A DNA stretch of 64,000 nucleotides, taken from the NCBI GenBank assembly GCA_944376845.1, contig CALWDZ010000005.1, forward strand, positions 1-64,000, read 5' to 3'. Shown here piece by piece: positions 33,515-42,862 of this stretch. The translations under genes were made by a program, and so were the position numbers. The notes beneath the pieces are model-generated. The model was not told the origin of the DNA and made no database searches. It was given only the letters and a program-made list of their open reading frames with translations. This DNA is from an uncultured Clostridia bacterium (GTDB lineage: Bacteria; Bacillota; Clostridia; Christensenellales; UBA1242). Every line of letters begins with the position of its first letter. Positions within the stretch are counted from its first letter, which is position 1.

Positions 33515-34595
33515 CATCTATAGTACAATCGATTATTGCACTTTCAAGCAAAGTCTTTGGTGACAACGCAAATTTAAGTTCTGTTATCATGGAAGAAAAT
33601 ATCTTCATATATCCCAATAATTTTTCTATGTCTACTTTTTTTGAAAGTGTTTCATACTTTGTAAAGACATCTTGTGTAAAAGATAACATCTCTTTAGCAT
33701 CCCCGCAAGTTTTTGCAACAATTAGGTCCCGAGTGCACTGCGCAAGGTCTTTTGCCACAACATTCATATTTTTTCCAGTTTTTTCAACTTTGTCTAGTAT
33801 ACTTAATGCTTCTCCAATATTTTGGCTCTCTATGCTCTCAATAATCTTCAAATTTGTATCATAGTCTGTTGTGCCTAAGATTTTTGAAACATCTTCGCTT
33901 TTTATTTTTCCGTTTGAAAATGCCACGATGCCGTCAGCAATGGAAAGCATATCTCTCACACTTCCCTGCGCCGCTTTTACAATCTGAGTTATTGCATCAT
34001 CTTCATATTCAATTTTTTCAAGTGAAAAGATATGTTTTAAATGCTCACTCAGTGTTACATCTGAAAGAAGATGAAAGTCAAAACGCATACAGCGAGAAAT
34101 TATTGTTGTTGGGAGTTTTTGAACATCTGTTGTTGCCAAAATAAATACAATATGCGATGGTGGTTCTTCTAGCGTCTTTAAAAGCGCGTTAAATGCACTT
34201 TCTGTAAGCATATGCACTTCATCTATTATATAAACTTTATACTTTGCTGAAACTGGCAAAAACTTAACTTTTTCACGAATGTCACGCACTTCATCAACTC
34301 TATTGTTGGATGCCGCATCTATCTCCACAATGTCAAGGTTATTTTCCCGGCTCAGCGCCTTGCAAACTTCACACTCTCCGCAAGGTGAACCATTTTTTGG
34401 ATGCAAGCAGTTTATTGCCTTTGCAAAAATTTTCGCAGTGCTGGTTTTACCTGTTCCACGGCTTCCAGTAAAAAGATAAGCATGAGAAATACTACCACTC
34501 TCTATTTGGTGGGTAAGTGTTGTTGTTATATGTTCTTGCCCAACAACTTCATCAAAAGTTTTTGGGCGATATTTTCTATACAGTGCTTGATACAA
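33501..34595 (-). CDS. dnaX: DNA polymerase III gamma/tau subunit, short (gamma-like) frame
   Basis: 364 aa. AAA+ clamp-loader motor with Walker A GSRGTGKTS (44-52), zinc Cys 63, 72, 75 and 78, Walker B IIDEVHML, and sensor 1 LATTDVQKLPTTIISRC. Domain III follows, and the frame ends DEKKN-stop. It stops exactly after ten A residues, the classical position for slippage, as in Thermus (transcription slippage on A9) and E. coli (A AAA AAG). It gives the truncated gamma form if no shift occurs. First gene of dnaX-ybaB-recR. Confidence 0.95.
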   Translation of the reverse strand: MYQALYRKYRPKTFDEVVGQEHITTTLTHQIESGSISHAYLFTGSRGTGKTSTAKIFAKAINCLHPKNGSPCGECEVCKALSRENNLDIVEIDAASNNRVDEVRDIREKVKFLPVSAKYKVYIIDEVHMLTESAFNALLKTLEEPPSHIVFILATTDVQKLPTTIISRCMRFDFHLLSDVTLSEHLKHIFSLEKIEYEDDAITQIVKAAQGSVRDMLSIADGIVAFSNGKIKSEDVSKILGTTDYDTNLKIIESIESQNIGEALSILDKVEKTGKNMNVVAKDLAQCTRDLIVAKTCGDAKEMLSFTQDVFTKYETLSKKVDIEKLLGYMKIFSSMITELKFALSPKTLLESAIIDCTIDEKKN

Positions 34596-34615
34596 CTATT
34601 TTTCTCCGCTAACTA

Positions 34616-35803
34616 TTATACATCTTTTTTGTCTTTTGACAAATTGTTTTCTATAAGGTTAATATACTTGTCATAAACTGTTTTTGTTACCATATCCCAA
34701 TTTATATATATGTCACGATAAGTATTTTCACAAAGTTCACTATATTTATTTTCATCAGATAATATATCTATTATCCTTTGAGCAAAATCTTCTACATCAT
34801 TTTTGGTGACTATGCCATTGACACCATCGGTTATTTGATTTGCAGTTACGGCATCTTGTAAAAATACAGTTGGTGTCTTTTGACTCGCTGCTTCAATTTG
34901 AGTTAATGAACTTGTGTCATAAAGCGATGGAAATAAAAACAAATGTGCTGCACTGTAATATTTTGCGAGTTCTTGTCTATCAGAAACCCTTCCGCACATT
35001 ACACAATCTTTTTCTAGCCCACATATTTTAATATGATTTTTTAATTTGTCTTCATCTTGACCAGCACCAACAAAAAGCATTTTGAACTTTAAACCTTTTT
35101 GTTTCATTATTTTTAATGAATCAACTAAGAACAATAAATTTTTAATTAAATTTATTCTTCCAATAAAAACGAAAATAAATTCATCATCTTTAATATCATA
35201 ATTTTTTCTAATTTCAGCACGAATTTCATCTTTGTTTGTTAAATATTGTAAATCTGTTGCATTCTGAATGTCTTTAACAGGAATATTTATTCCATAATCT
35301 TCAATAAATAAACGCTTATTATCTTCATTCATAGCCCACGCTTCTGTACATGAATTTATCGTCTTCATAAGTTTTTTTAATACTAAATTTGTAAGCCAAT
35401 TAAAATGTGCCATTTTTTTAATATCTTGTTTATACTGACTATGTAATGTTACAACACAAGGAATGTTATGTTTTTTGGCATATTTGGTTGCCAACTTTGC
35501 AACACCCATAGGAGAATGGATGTGAATTATATCTAAGTCTGAATTTTTTAATGCTTTTTTGAATTTACAATCAAACTGTGGAATTGGAAGTGTGTAATCG
35601 TAATGTGGTACTTTTAAACTTTTGCATCTAACCACTTTATATTCAAAATTATCTACATATTTTTTATCCTTACCTTTTGGACAAAAAACTGTGACATCTG
35701 CAATTTTGTTTAATCTTTTGGCATAGTTCTCAACTACCATAGTAACACCATCAATCATAGGAAGATAGGTATCTATAAATATTCCAATTTTTATTTTTTC
35801 CAT
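34616..35803 (-). CDS. GT4-family glycosyltransferase (glycolipid-type)
   Basis: 395 aa from the ATG at 35803 (GGAG upstream; the frame also opens at a TTG at 35815). N-terminal Rossmann domain opens IKIGIFIDTYLPMIDGVTM with the GGV-like acceptor loop. HIHSPMGVAKLA and the C-terminal GT4 domain (FVFIGRINLIKNLLFLVDSL; LYDTSSLTQIEAASQ) follow. The pattern is closest to 1,2-diacylglycerol glucosyltransferases. The first Glu of the EX7E motif is Asp. Likely acts at the membrane on glycolipid; the sugar and lipid are inferred. Confidence 0.83.
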   Translation of the reverse strand: MEKIKIGIFIDTYLPMIDGVTMVVENYAKRLNKIADVTVFCPKGKDKKYVDNFEYKVVRCKSLKVPHYDYTLPIPQFDCKFKKALKNSDLDIIHIHSPMGVAKLATKYAKKHNIPCVVTLHSQYKQDIKKMAHFNWLTNLVLKKLMKTINSCTEAWAMNEDNKRLFIEDYGINIPVKDIQNATDLQYLTNKDEIRAEIRKNYDIKDDEFIFVFIGRINLIKNLLFLVDSLKIMKQKGLKFKMLFVGAGQDEDKLKNHIKICGLEKDCVMCGRVSDRQELAKYYSAAHLFLFPSLYDTSSLTQIEAASQKTPTVFLQDAVTANQITDGVNGIVTKNDVEDFAQRIIDILSDENKYSELCENTYRDIYINWDMVTKTVYDKYINLIENNLSKDKKDV

Positions 35804-35924
35804 AAATTTCTCCAAAACAATGATAACATATAACTATTATAAAAATCTAGTATTTTTTATGGTAATTTTAAAGCATAAGTCAAAGTAATTGCCGATTTTT
35901 GCCACGAATAAATTCCTCTCCGTT

Positions 35925-35985
35925 AAAGCGGCCAGCGGTCAGGATGAAATAAGGTTGAGATTCTTTGCTTCGCTCAAAATTACAA
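35925..35985. repeat. GTCATTCTGAG-type repeat fragment
   Basis: GCGGCCAGCGGTCAGGATGA and GAGATTCTTTGCTTCGCTCA. The rest of the 248-bp gap before rplL is AT-rich with no gene. Confidence 0.6.
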
Positions 35986-36051
35986 AAAAATAGCCAAAAC
36001 TTACATTTTGACTATTTTAACATACAAATCTTTTCTAATTTAATTAAACAA

Positions 36052-36420
36052 TTACTGAAGTTCAACAACAGCGCCCGCTTCTTTAAGTTTTGCTTCCATT
36101 GCTTTTGCTTCTTCTGCTGGAACATTTTCTTTAACTGCTTTTGGAGCACCGTCAACAACTGCTTTTGCTTCGCCAAGTCCAAGACCTGTGATTTCTCTAA
36201 CTGCTTTGATAACTGCAATTTTGTTTGCGCCCGCTTCTTTAAGAATGACATTGAATTCTGTCTTCTCTTCTGCTGCTGCAGCGCCACCTGCTGCTGGAGC
36301 GGCTGCAACCATAGCGGCTGCACTTACGCCAAATTCCTCTTCAATTTTCTTTACAAGGTCATTGAGTTCAACAACTGTAAGACCTTTTATTTCTTCTACA
36401 AATTTATTTAAATCTGCCAT
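36052..36420 (-). CDS. rplL: 50S ribosomal protein L7/L12
   Basis: 122 aa. An N-terminal dimer helix ([20 protein letters not shown]), an Ala/Gly-rich hinge ([19 protein letters not shown]) and the C-terminal domain with [16 protein letters not shown] and VKENVP. Forms the ribosomal stalk with L10. AGGAG precedes the ATG, 20 bp after rplJ. Confidence 0.97.
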   Translation of the reverse strand: MADLNKFVEEIKGLTVVELNDLVKKIEEEFGVSAAAMVAAAPAAGGAAAAEEKTEFNVILKEAGANKIAVIKAVREITGLGLGEAKAVVDGAPKAVKENVPAEEAKAMEAKLKEAGAVVELQ

Positions 36421-36440
36421 TTTTTTAATCTCCTTTTTAA

Positions 36441-36926
36441 TTATTGTTTATCCGCAATAGCCTTGATTGCGATTGCAAGACTACGCATTGGTGATGAAAG
36501 TAAGCCAACAAGTTGACCAAGAAGTGTTTCTCTTGATGGAATGCTTGCAAGACTTTTAATAACTTTTTCATCAACTATTTGATTGTTGTATATACCGAAC
36601 TTAACTGCCATTGCGCAATTTTCACTTGATGCGTTTTTGACAATTTTTGCTGGTGCAAGTTCATCATCATAACCAAAAGCAACAGCACTTGTGCCTTCAA
36701 GATATTTTTCAACATCTGTGTAGCCAAGTTCATTTAACGCTCTTGCCATAAGTCTATTTTTGTAAACTTTGTACTCTGAACCGCTTTTTCTAAACTCAGC
36801 ACGCATTTTGGTATCTTGTTCAACGGTAATTCCACGATAGTCGACAAATACAACAGTTTTTGCACGAGAGAGTTTATCTTTTATTTCCTCAACTTGTGCT
36901 TTTTTTGCTTCTAAATTTGCACTCAT
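36441..36926 (-). CDS. rplJ: 50S ribosomal protein L10
   Basis: 161 aa. [16 protein letters not shown] and [13 protein letters not shown] are the L10 rRNA-binding signatures; the C-terminal helix binds L7/L12. GGAGG precedes the start. The gene is preceded by a structured L10 leader; L10(L7/L12)4 represses its own translation by binding it. Confidence 0.97.
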   Translation of the reverse strand: MSANLEAKKAQVEEIKDKLSRAKTVVFVDYRGITVEQDTKMRAEFRKSGSEYKVYKNRLMARALNELGYTDVEKYLEGTSAVAFGYDDELAPAKIVKNASSENCAMAVKFGIYNNQIVDEKVIKSLASIPSRETLLGQLVGLLSSPMRSLAIAIKAIADKQ

Positions 36927-36934
36927 TTATTTGC

Positions 36935-37097
36935 CTCCTTTTTTTAGATTTGTATGTGGTAAAATTAAAAATTCCTTTCGGCAAAGACCGAAAGGAAATA
37001 ATATCCTATGTTTCGCTTTGCCTCGGCAAGCACCTTTTGTTTTAGGTTTTACGATAAAAATCACTTGCTGTCTTTGGAAAAGAAATATTTAATTTAC
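36935..37097 (-). ncRNA. ribosomal protein L10 leader
   Basis: The 5' leader of rplJ on the minus strand contains AAAGACAGCAAGTG, then AGGTGCTTGCCGAGGCAAAGC, and ends in a strong hairpin TTCCTTTCGG / CCGAAAGGAA followed by TTTTT. Position, promoter distance and sequence fit the L10-leader family, in which L10 binding controls the operon. Confidence 0.75.
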
Positions 37098-37103
37098 GAA
37101 ATG

Positions 37104-37132
37104 AATATATCATTTTAAAATTTAGTTGTCAA
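37104..37132 (-). promoter_or_regulatory. rplJ-rplL promoter
   Basis: Minus strand: exact -35 TTGACA (37132-37127), 17-bp spacer, -10 TATATT (37109-37104). Confidence 0.8.
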
Positions 37133-37154
37133 CACTTTTTACATATTTTTAAAT

Positions 37155-37197
37155 TCTTCGAAGGTCGACGCGTTGTATTAATGCTCAGAATAACATT
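37155..37197. repeat. degenerate GTCATTCTGAG-type repeat
   Basis: TTCTTCGAAGGTCGACGCG and TGCTCAGAATAACA, a decayed inverted unit. Confidence 0.45.
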
Positions 37198-37203
37198 TTT
37201 CTG

Positions 37204-38193
37204 TTATTTTTCTATGCTTTTCTGTGGCATAGATGTATTTTGTAGTGCTTTGTTTTTTAGCAAACTCACAGATATTTTTTCAACTTTTCTTTCTAGACTA
37301 TTATTACAAACATCATTTATAAACTCTTTTGTTTTTTCAATGGCGAACCTTCCCTCTTTTCCGTCTGGGTAAACTATTGTAAAGTCGTGACCAACATTTT
37401 TTCCTGTTATAAAATGATAATTATGTATACTAAGTCCTAGATTTTTTGCTTTGTTTAATAGTATTGTAGTGTGTATATTTAAAACGTCAGCAATTGCACT
37501 AAATATTATACATGGTGGAAAATCGTGTTTTAAAAGTTCCAAGTTATTACATACATTTTTAATACTATCTCTATTGTATTCATTGTAAACAACTTCTTCT
37601 AGTTTGTTTCTTAAAAATCTAAGTTTTCCAAATTTAAAAACTCCAAAGACTGGACTATTCAATATAAGACCTTTTACCTTTATATCGCTTTCTACACCAA
37701 ATCTCTTTTTAAGGTCATCACTTTTTAAGATATTAGCAACAAGTGTTGCTATATGCCCACCTGCACTATCTCCGCTTAGAAATAGTTTATCATAGTTTAT
37801 ATGTTTTGAAATTTCGTCATTCGACTTTAAATATTCAAAAAGTTCAAAAGTTTCATACACAGGAGTTGGAAACCCTTTTGTCTCCGATTTCGTATACTCC
37901 ATATTTATTACAAAAAATCCTTTTTGTGCAAGTAGTTGACAATATCTTGAGCAATTTTCTTTTACTCCAGCCACATATCCTCCACCATGGATGTTTATGA
38001 TTGTCGGGAGTTTTCCATTTTGCATATTCTTTGGATAATAAACATCAAATATATTATTAACTTCGTCTTGCCCATACAAAATGTCTAATTGCCCCACTAA
38101 ATCACTTGGCGTTTCTGAATGTTCTTTTAGTCTTTGTTTTAAATGTTTTTTATCAAACATTTTAAAAACTTTAGAGTATATTTTTTTTAACAT
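37204..38193 (-). CDS. alpha/beta-hydrolase, hormone-sensitive-lipase-type esterase
   Basis: 329 aa. Oxyanion motif HGGGYVAG (69-76), nucleophile elbow GDSAGGH with Ser143, and a probable His in GKNVGHDFTIV; the Asp is likely in SAIADVLN. This is the GDSAG group of the HSL family, which hydrolyses short-chain esters. No signal peptide. AGGAG before the ATG. Between rplJ and leuS; single gene. Confidence 0.87.
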   Translation of the reverse strand: MLKKIYSKVFKMFDKKHLKQRLKEHSETPSDLVGQLDILYGQDEVNNIFDVYYPKNMQNGKLPTIINIHGGGYVAGVKENCSRYCQLLAQKGFFVINMEYTKSETKGFPTPVYETFELFEYLKSNDEISKHINYDKLFLSGDSAGGHIATLVANILKSDDLKKRFGVESDIKVKGLILNSPVFGVFKFGKLRFLRNKLEEVVYNEYNRDSIKNVCNNLELLKHDFPPCIIFSAIADVLNIHTTILLNKAKNLGLSIHNYHFITGKNVGHDFTIVYPDGKEGRFAIEKTKEFINDVCNNSLERKVEKISVSLLKNKALQNTSMPQKSIEK

Positions 38194-38219
38194 TTTTTCT
38201 CCTTTTTAATGTAGTTTAG

Positions 38220-38330
38220 GTTTTTATGAGATTCTTCGCTAATGCTCAGAACGACACAGAATGTGCGTCGTCGCACCCGCACATAACACCATGTCATGTC
38301 GGATCGCGTGAGCGATGAGACAACTTTGAT
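38220..38330. repeat. degenerate repeat region after leuS
   Basis: GAGATTCTTCGCTAATGCTC and CAGAACGACACAGAATG, then further CG-rich decayed units. No gene. Confidence 0.45.
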
Positions 38331-38334
38331 AAAT

Positions 38335-40764
38335 TTATATCACAATATTTACAAGCCTATTCTTTATACAAATTATTTTTCTGATAGTTTTGCCGTCAAT
38401 ATATTTTTGCACTGTTTCAGTTTCAAGGGCAAACTTTTTCATATCGTCTTCACCGCTGTCGGCTGGAATGTTTATTCTTGCCCTTATTTGTCCATTGACT
38501 TGTATAGCGATTTCAACATTTTTTGTCAGTGTTTTTGCTTCATCATATGTTGGCCAAGACTCATCAAATATAGAAGCACTATGCCCTAACTTTTGCCACA
38601 CATCTTCCATATAATGTGGCATAAGCGGTGCCAAAAGTTTTGCATACGCCTCAACTGTATATTTCTCTTGGCTATAGTTTATTTGGTTGTTTTGCTGATA
38701 TTTTGCTATCGCAGATGTTAACTCCATGAGTCTTGCAATGGATGTGTTGAATTGGAAATTCTCCATATCCGCCGTCACACTCTTGATTGTTTTATTAAGC
38801 CAAACTTCTAGTTCTTCGTCTATATTTTTGTTATCGTTTTCTTTTAGATTATAAAAATTTTCAAACACCTTTGCTATTTTTTGGAAAAATTTATTTATTG
38901 CAAGAATTCCGTCATCACTCCAAGGTCCGCCTTCGGTATATGAAAAGCCAAAACCAAGATATGTTCTAAACACATCACTTCCAAATTTTGCTACATATTC
39001 ATCCGCACTCACAGTATTACCAAGACTTTTACTCATCTTTTGCCCGTCAGCACCAAGTATTGTACCTTGGTGAATTAAACTCTTAAATGGCTCTTGTCCG
39101 CTGACATAACCCATATCTGAAAGTGCCTTATAAACAAAACGTGAATACAAAAGGTGCATTGCGGCATGTTCAACTCCGCCAACATACTTATCCACTGGCA
39201 TAAACTTGTCTGTTACTTTTTTATCAAAAGGCATTTTGCTATTATGTGGGTCTAAGTATCTTAAATAATACCAACTAGAACATACAAATGTGTCAAGTGT
39301 GTCCGTTTCACGCTTTGCTTTGCCGTGACATTTTGGACAAGTTGTATTTACAAATTCGTCACAGTAGTATAGTGGGCTCTTGCCTGTTGGTTTAAAGTCT
39401 ACATTGTATGGAAGGCGCACTGGAAGTTCACTTTCTGGCACTGGGACAATTCCGCAGTGTTCACAGTATACAACAGGAATTGGTGCTCCCCAATATCTTT
39501 GACGGCTTACAAGCCAATCTCTAAGTCTATATGTTGTCGTCTTTTCGCCCGCGCCTTTGCTTTCAAGTTTTTTTACTATCTTTTCCTTTGCGTCTTGTGA
39601 AGACAGTCCGTCAAACTCACCACTATTTACAAGCACTCCTGCATCTGTAAATGGTAATGTTTCATCACCATTTGGATTTTTAATAACTCTTTTTATTTCT
39701 AAACCAAACTTATTTGCAAAAGCATAGTCACGCTCATCGTGTGCAGGCACTGCCATAACCGCACCTGTTCCATAACTTTCAAGCACATAATCACTTATAT
39801 AAACTGGTACATGCGTTTTTGTTAGAGGATGAATTGCATACGCACCTGTAAATGCCCCCGTCTTTTCCCTAACTGTACTGGTTCTGTCTATTTCGCTCAA
39901 ATGAAGCACATCTTGCCTATATTTTTCTACCACCTCTTTTTGCTGTGGTGTGGTGATTATATCAACAAGTTTATTTTCTGGTGCCAAAACAACATAGGTC
40001 ACACCCATTAAAGTATCTACACGAGTTGTAAAAACTTCTATTTTTTCATCGTGTCCTTCAATATCAAAGACAACCTTTGCACCAGTGTTTTTACCTATCC
40101 AATTTGTTTGAATACGCTTTGTTTTTTCTGGCCAATCAATATCTTTTAGTCCGTCAAGCAATCTTTCGGCATAATCTGTAATTTTGAAAAACCATTGAGT
40201 GAGATGCTTATGCTCAACTTTTGTATGACACCTTTCACACTCTCCGCCACTTGCTTGCTCGTTTGCAAGCACCGTTTGGCAATGTGGACAATAGTTTACT
40301 GGTGCATCTTTTCTATACGCCAAACCTTTTTCATAAAGTTTCAAAAACACCCATTGTGTCCACTTATAGTACTCTTCTTCATTGGTCTTTATCTCATAGT
40401 CCCAGTCATATGTTGCACCAAGTTGTTTTAACTGTTCTTCCATTGTTTCAATATTTTTTTGCGTGCTGTCCTTTGGATGTATGCCCGTCTTTATTGCATA
40501 GTTCTCTGCAGGTAGTCCAAAAGCATCAAAACCAACTGGTTGAAAGACATTGTAGCCTTGCATACGCTTCATCCTACCAAAGGAGTCCGGAAGGCTATAG
40601 TTCCACCAATGCCCCATATGAAGTTTACTTCCCGATGGATATGAAAACATCTCTAAGAGATAATACTTTGGCTTGTCTGAATTTTTATCAAACTTATATG
40701 TTTTTTTCTCTTCCCAAAGTTTTCTCCACTTGTCGTCAATACTTTTATCATAATTAAAGTCCAT
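38335..40764 (-). CDS. leuS: leucyl-tRNA synthetase
   Basis: 809 aa. HIGH box as HMGHW, KMSKS box as [13 protein letters not shown], a zinc-binding set ([12 protein letters not shown]...CERCHTK), the editing domain ([19 protein letters not shown]), and the [14 protein letters not shown] signature. Full length for a bacterial LeuRS. The 5' leader is short and has no T-box. Its promoter faces away from the mrnC promoter across the candidate origin. Confidence 0.97.
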   Translation of the reverse strand: MDFNYDKSIDDKWRKLWEEKKTYKFDKNSDKPKYYLLEMFSYPSGSKLHMGHWWNYSLPDSFGRMKRMQGYNVFQPVGFDAFGLPAENYAIKTGIHPKDSTQKNIETMEEQLKQLGATYDWDYEIKTNEEEYYKWTQWVFLKLYEKGLAYRKDAPVNYCPHCQTVLANEQASGGECERCHTKVEHKHLTQWFFKITDYAERLLDGLKDIDWPEKTKRIQTNWIGKNTGAKVVFDIEGHDEKIEVFTTRVDTLMGVTYVVLAPENKLVDIITTPQQKEVVEKYRQDVLHLSEIDRTSTVREKTGAFTGAYAIHPLTKTHVPVYISDYVLESYGTGAVMAVPAHDERDYAFANKFGLEIKRVIKNPNGDETLPFTDAGVLVNSGEFDGLSSQDAKEKIVKKLESKGAGEKTTTYRLRDWLVSRQRYWGAPIPVVYCEHCGIVPVPESELPVRLPYNVDFKPTGKSPLYYCDEFVNTTCPKCHGKAKRETDTLDTFVCSSWYYLRYLDPHNSKMPFDKKVTDKFMPVDKYVGGVEHAAMHLLYSRFVYKALSDMGYVSGQEPFKSLIHQGTILGADGQKMSKSLGNTVSADEYVAKFGSDVFRTYLGFGFSYTEGGPWSDDGILAINKFFQKIAKVFENFYNLKENDNKNIDEELEVWLNKTIKSVTADMENFQFNTSIARLMELTSAIAKYQQNNQINYSQEKYTVEAYAKLLAPLMPHYMEDVWQKLGHSASIFDESWPTYDEAKTLTKNVEIAIQVNGQIRARINIPADSGEDDMKKFALETETVQKYIDGKTIRKIICIKNRLVNIVI

Positions 40765-40785
40765 AATATACTCTCCGATGTATTT

Positions 40786-40814
40786 AATATAAATATATTT
40801 GCCTTTTCTGTCAA
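40786..40814 (-). promoter_or_regulatory. leuS promoter
   Basis: Minus strand: exact -35 TTGACA (40814-40809), 17-bp spacer, -10 TATATT (40791-40786). Confidence 0.75.
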
Positions 40815-41110
40815 TCTTTTATTTGACAAAAAAAGCGCAGATTGCTATACATATAAACAAGATATTCACACTACAATAAAATAAAGCACCAAGAGTAATC
40901 GCTTAAAAAGTTATTGTGTTATAACAAATTGTGGAAATGTGGATAACTTGCCTTAAATTATCCACTTTTAACCAAAATTTGTCAAAAATTTATAATTAAA
41001 AACGAAAATGAATAAATATGCAATTGTGGAAATGTGGATAACTTATTCACATTTTTGTGTATTTGCTAAGTTTTTCAAGGCTGGGATAGATTTGACAATT
41101 TTGTGGATAA
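40815..41110. other. candidate replication origin (oriC): DnaA-box cluster at the strand-switch point
   Basis: Gene-free and AT-rich. Exact DnaA boxes: TGTGGATAA at 40938-40946, 41033-41041 and 41102-41110, and TTATTCACA at 41043-41051. One-mismatch boxes at 40862-40870 and 40958-40966. A 23-bp direct repeat, starting AATTGTGGAAATG, occurs at 40927-40949 and 41022-41044, with an AT-rich stretch (41 kb side) between. Gene direction flips here. The dnaA-dnaN gap has only one exact and one near box. Confidence 0.6.
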
Positions 41111-41120
41111 TGGTTATACT
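41092..41120 (+). promoter_or_regulatory. mrnC-rlmB-sigH promoter
   Basis: Exact -35 TTGACA (41092-41097), 17-bp spacer, -10 TATACT (41115-41120). A DnaA box (41102-41110) lies in the spacer, so DnaA may control this operon. Confidence 0.75.
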
Positions 41121-41148
41121 TGTCAAAAAATGAGAGAGTAATTATTCA

Positions 41149-41520
41149 ATGGAAATAAAAAATTTAAGTCCGCTTGAACTTGCTTTTATAGGCGATGCGG
41201 TGCACACTCTTTTTGTGCGAGAACAAATATTAAATGGTGACAAGAAAAAAATAAATGACTACCATAAACTTGCAAGTTTGTATTGCCGTGCAACAAGGCA
41301 AAGTAAAGTGCTAGATAAAATACTTAGTATCTTAAGTGACGAAGAAAAAGACATTGTAAGACGCACACGCAACGCAAAAATTCACCATAGTGCAAAAAAC
41401 AGTTCATCGGCAGATTACAAAAAAGCAACTTGCTTTGAGGCACTGATTGGATATTTATATCTTAAAAAAGAGAATATTAAACTTGAAGAGTTTTTAAAAC
41501 TCTCAATGGAGGAAACGTGA
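41149..41520 (+). CDS. mrnC: Mini-ribonuclease III
   Basis: 123 aa. RNase III catalytic fold without a dsRNA-binding domain: LSPLELAFIGDAVHTLFVR (signature with catalytic Asp), RTRNAK and YKKATCFEALIGYLYL. Matures 23S rRNA ends. Its stop overlaps the GTG start of rlmB (GTGA). mrnC-rlmB-sigH is a conserved Firmicutes block. Confidence 0.95.
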   Translation: MEIKNLSPLELAFIGDAVHTLFVREQILNGDKKKINDYHKLASLYCRATRQSKVLDKILSILSDEEKDIVRRTRNAKIHHSAKNSSSADYKKATCFEALIGYLYLKKENIKLEEFLKLSMEET

Positions 41521-42227
41521 TAGTACAAGGAAAAAATGTTATCCGAGAACTTTTAAATAGCGGAAAGACAATAAACAAACTATATGTTCAAAACAACCTA
41601 AATGACAAAGTTAGCAATGACCTAATCTCACTTGCAAAGCAAAAAGGCGTAAAAATTGACTTTGTTCCAAAAGTTGTGCTTGACAGAAAATCAAATCACC
41701 ACCAAGGTTTTGTGTGCGAAACCACAGATTTTGAATACTCCACCATGGAAGAAATACTAGATAGCGAACAAGTTGGCAAAAGGTTTTTAGTGATTTTAGA
41801 TGGCATTGAAGACCCGCACAACCTAGGTGCAATTATAAGGACATGCGAATGTGCTGGTGTTACTGGTGTTATTATTCCCGATAGACGTGCTTGCCAAGTT
41901 AATGACACCGTAATAAAAACAAGTGCCGGGGCTACCACTAATATAAAAATTGCACGCGTGAACAATTTAAATAATTTGGTTTTAGATTTAAAAAAACAAG
42001 ATATATGGGTTTACGCTTTGGAACTTGGCGGAAAAAATATTTACGACACTAATTTAACGGGAGATATTGCCATAGTTGTTGGCAGTGAAGGCTATGGCGT
42101 TTCAAGGCTATTAAAACAAAATTGTGATGATGTGATGTCTTTAATGCAAAAAGGAAAAGTGAATAGTCTAAACGCAAGTGTTGCAGCAGGCATTGCAATT
42201 TATGAGGCACTAAGACAAAGATGCTAA
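41517..42227 (+). CDS. rlmB: 23S rRNA (guanosine-2'-O-)-methyltransferase, TrmH/SpoU family
   Basis: 236 aa from a GTG start overlapping mrnC by 4 bp. The N-terminal substrate-binding domain is followed by the SPOUT knot: LDGIEDPHNLGAIIRTCECAGVTGVI, IVVGSEGYGVSRLL and SLNASVAAGIAIYEALR. Modifies the ribosomal peptidyl-transferase region. The last codons overlap the start of the sigma-factor gene by 7 bp. Confidence 0.93.
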   Translation: MIVQGKNVIRELLNSGKTINKLYVQNNLNDKVSNDLISLAKQKGVKIDFVPKVVLDRKSNHHQGFVCETTDFEYSTMEEILDSEQVGKRFLVILDGIEDPHNLGAIIRTCECAGVTGVIIPDRRACQVNDTVIKTSAGATTNIKIARVNNLNNLVLDLKKQDIWVYALELGGKNIYDTNLTGDIAIVVGSEGYGVSRLLKQNCDDVMSLMQKGKVNSLNASVAAGIAIYEALRQRC

Positions 42228-42817
42228 CAGATAACGAACTAATAAAAAAAGCAAGGTCTGGTGACAGCCTTGCACTTGATGCACTTATGGCACGATATAA
42301 AAAACTTGCAAGCAAAATTGCAAGAAGTTATTTTTTAATTGGTGCAGAGTATGACGACTTACTCCAAGAAGCAATGATTGGACTTTACAAGGCATACACA
42401 AACTATGACCCATCTTCTTCAACATCTTTTTCTACTTTTGCCCATATGTGTATCACCCGCAATGTGCAAAGCGCCATTAAACTAGCCAACCGAAAGAAAA
42501 ACTCTTTTTTAAACCAAAGCCTAACATTAACAAGCCAAGGCGAAGTTACAAATGATGATGAAGAAATAACCTTGATGTTGGCTTCTAAAAACCTGTCCCC
42601 TGACGAAAAACTTATTCAAAATGAAAATCTAAGCGACATAAAAACAAAGATATTAGCCACCTTGTCAGCATTTGAACAAAAAGTGTTATCACTATACCTA
42701 AAAGGTTATTCTTATAAGGACATCTCCACACGCCTAAATGTCACAAGCAAAAGCATTGACAACGCTTTAAGTAGAATAAGAAAGAAGTTGGCATTTTTAA
42801 ATAACTATTTCAAATAA
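42221..42817 (+). CDS. sigH: RNA polymerase sigma factor, SigH type
   Basis: 198 aa. Region 2 (DDLLQEAMIGLYKAYTNYDPS, SFSTFAHMCITRNVQSAI) and region 4 (LSAFEQKVLSLYLKGYSYKDI...SIDNALSRIRKKL) match sigma-70 family group III/SigH. In Bacillus, SigH drives competence and early sporulation genes, including spo0A. Here the next gene downstream encodes a Spo0A-type domain. Overlaps rlmB and ends in a terminator shared with that gene. Confidence 0.88.
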   Translation: MLTDNELIKKARSGDSLALDALMARYKKLASKIARSYFLIGAEYDDLLQEAMIGLYKAYTNYDPSSSTSFSTFAHMCITRNVQSAIKLANRKKNSFLNQSLTLTSQGEVTNDDEEITLMLASKNLSPDEKLIQNENLSDIKTKILATLSAFEQKVLSLYLKGYSYKDISTRLNVTSKSIDNALSRIRKKLAFLNNYFK

Positions 42818-42862
42818 AAAAGACTACCAAAAAAATTAGATAGCCCGGGCAGTCTTTTTTTT
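42816..42862. terminator. bidirectional terminator after sigH
   Basis: AAAAAAGACTACC pairs with GGCAGTCTTTTTT (one mismatch). The stem resembles the ends of the hairpin repeat at 49695-49824. It overlaps the stop codons of both convergent genes. Confidence 0.75.

Noticed and set aside
36012-36323. Gln/Leu-rich open frame
   Set aside because: Antisense-frame shadow of rplL's Ala-rich region.
40765-40860. T-box leader for leuS
   Set aside because: Leader from promoter to ATG is only about 20 nt, and there is no T-box core sequence.
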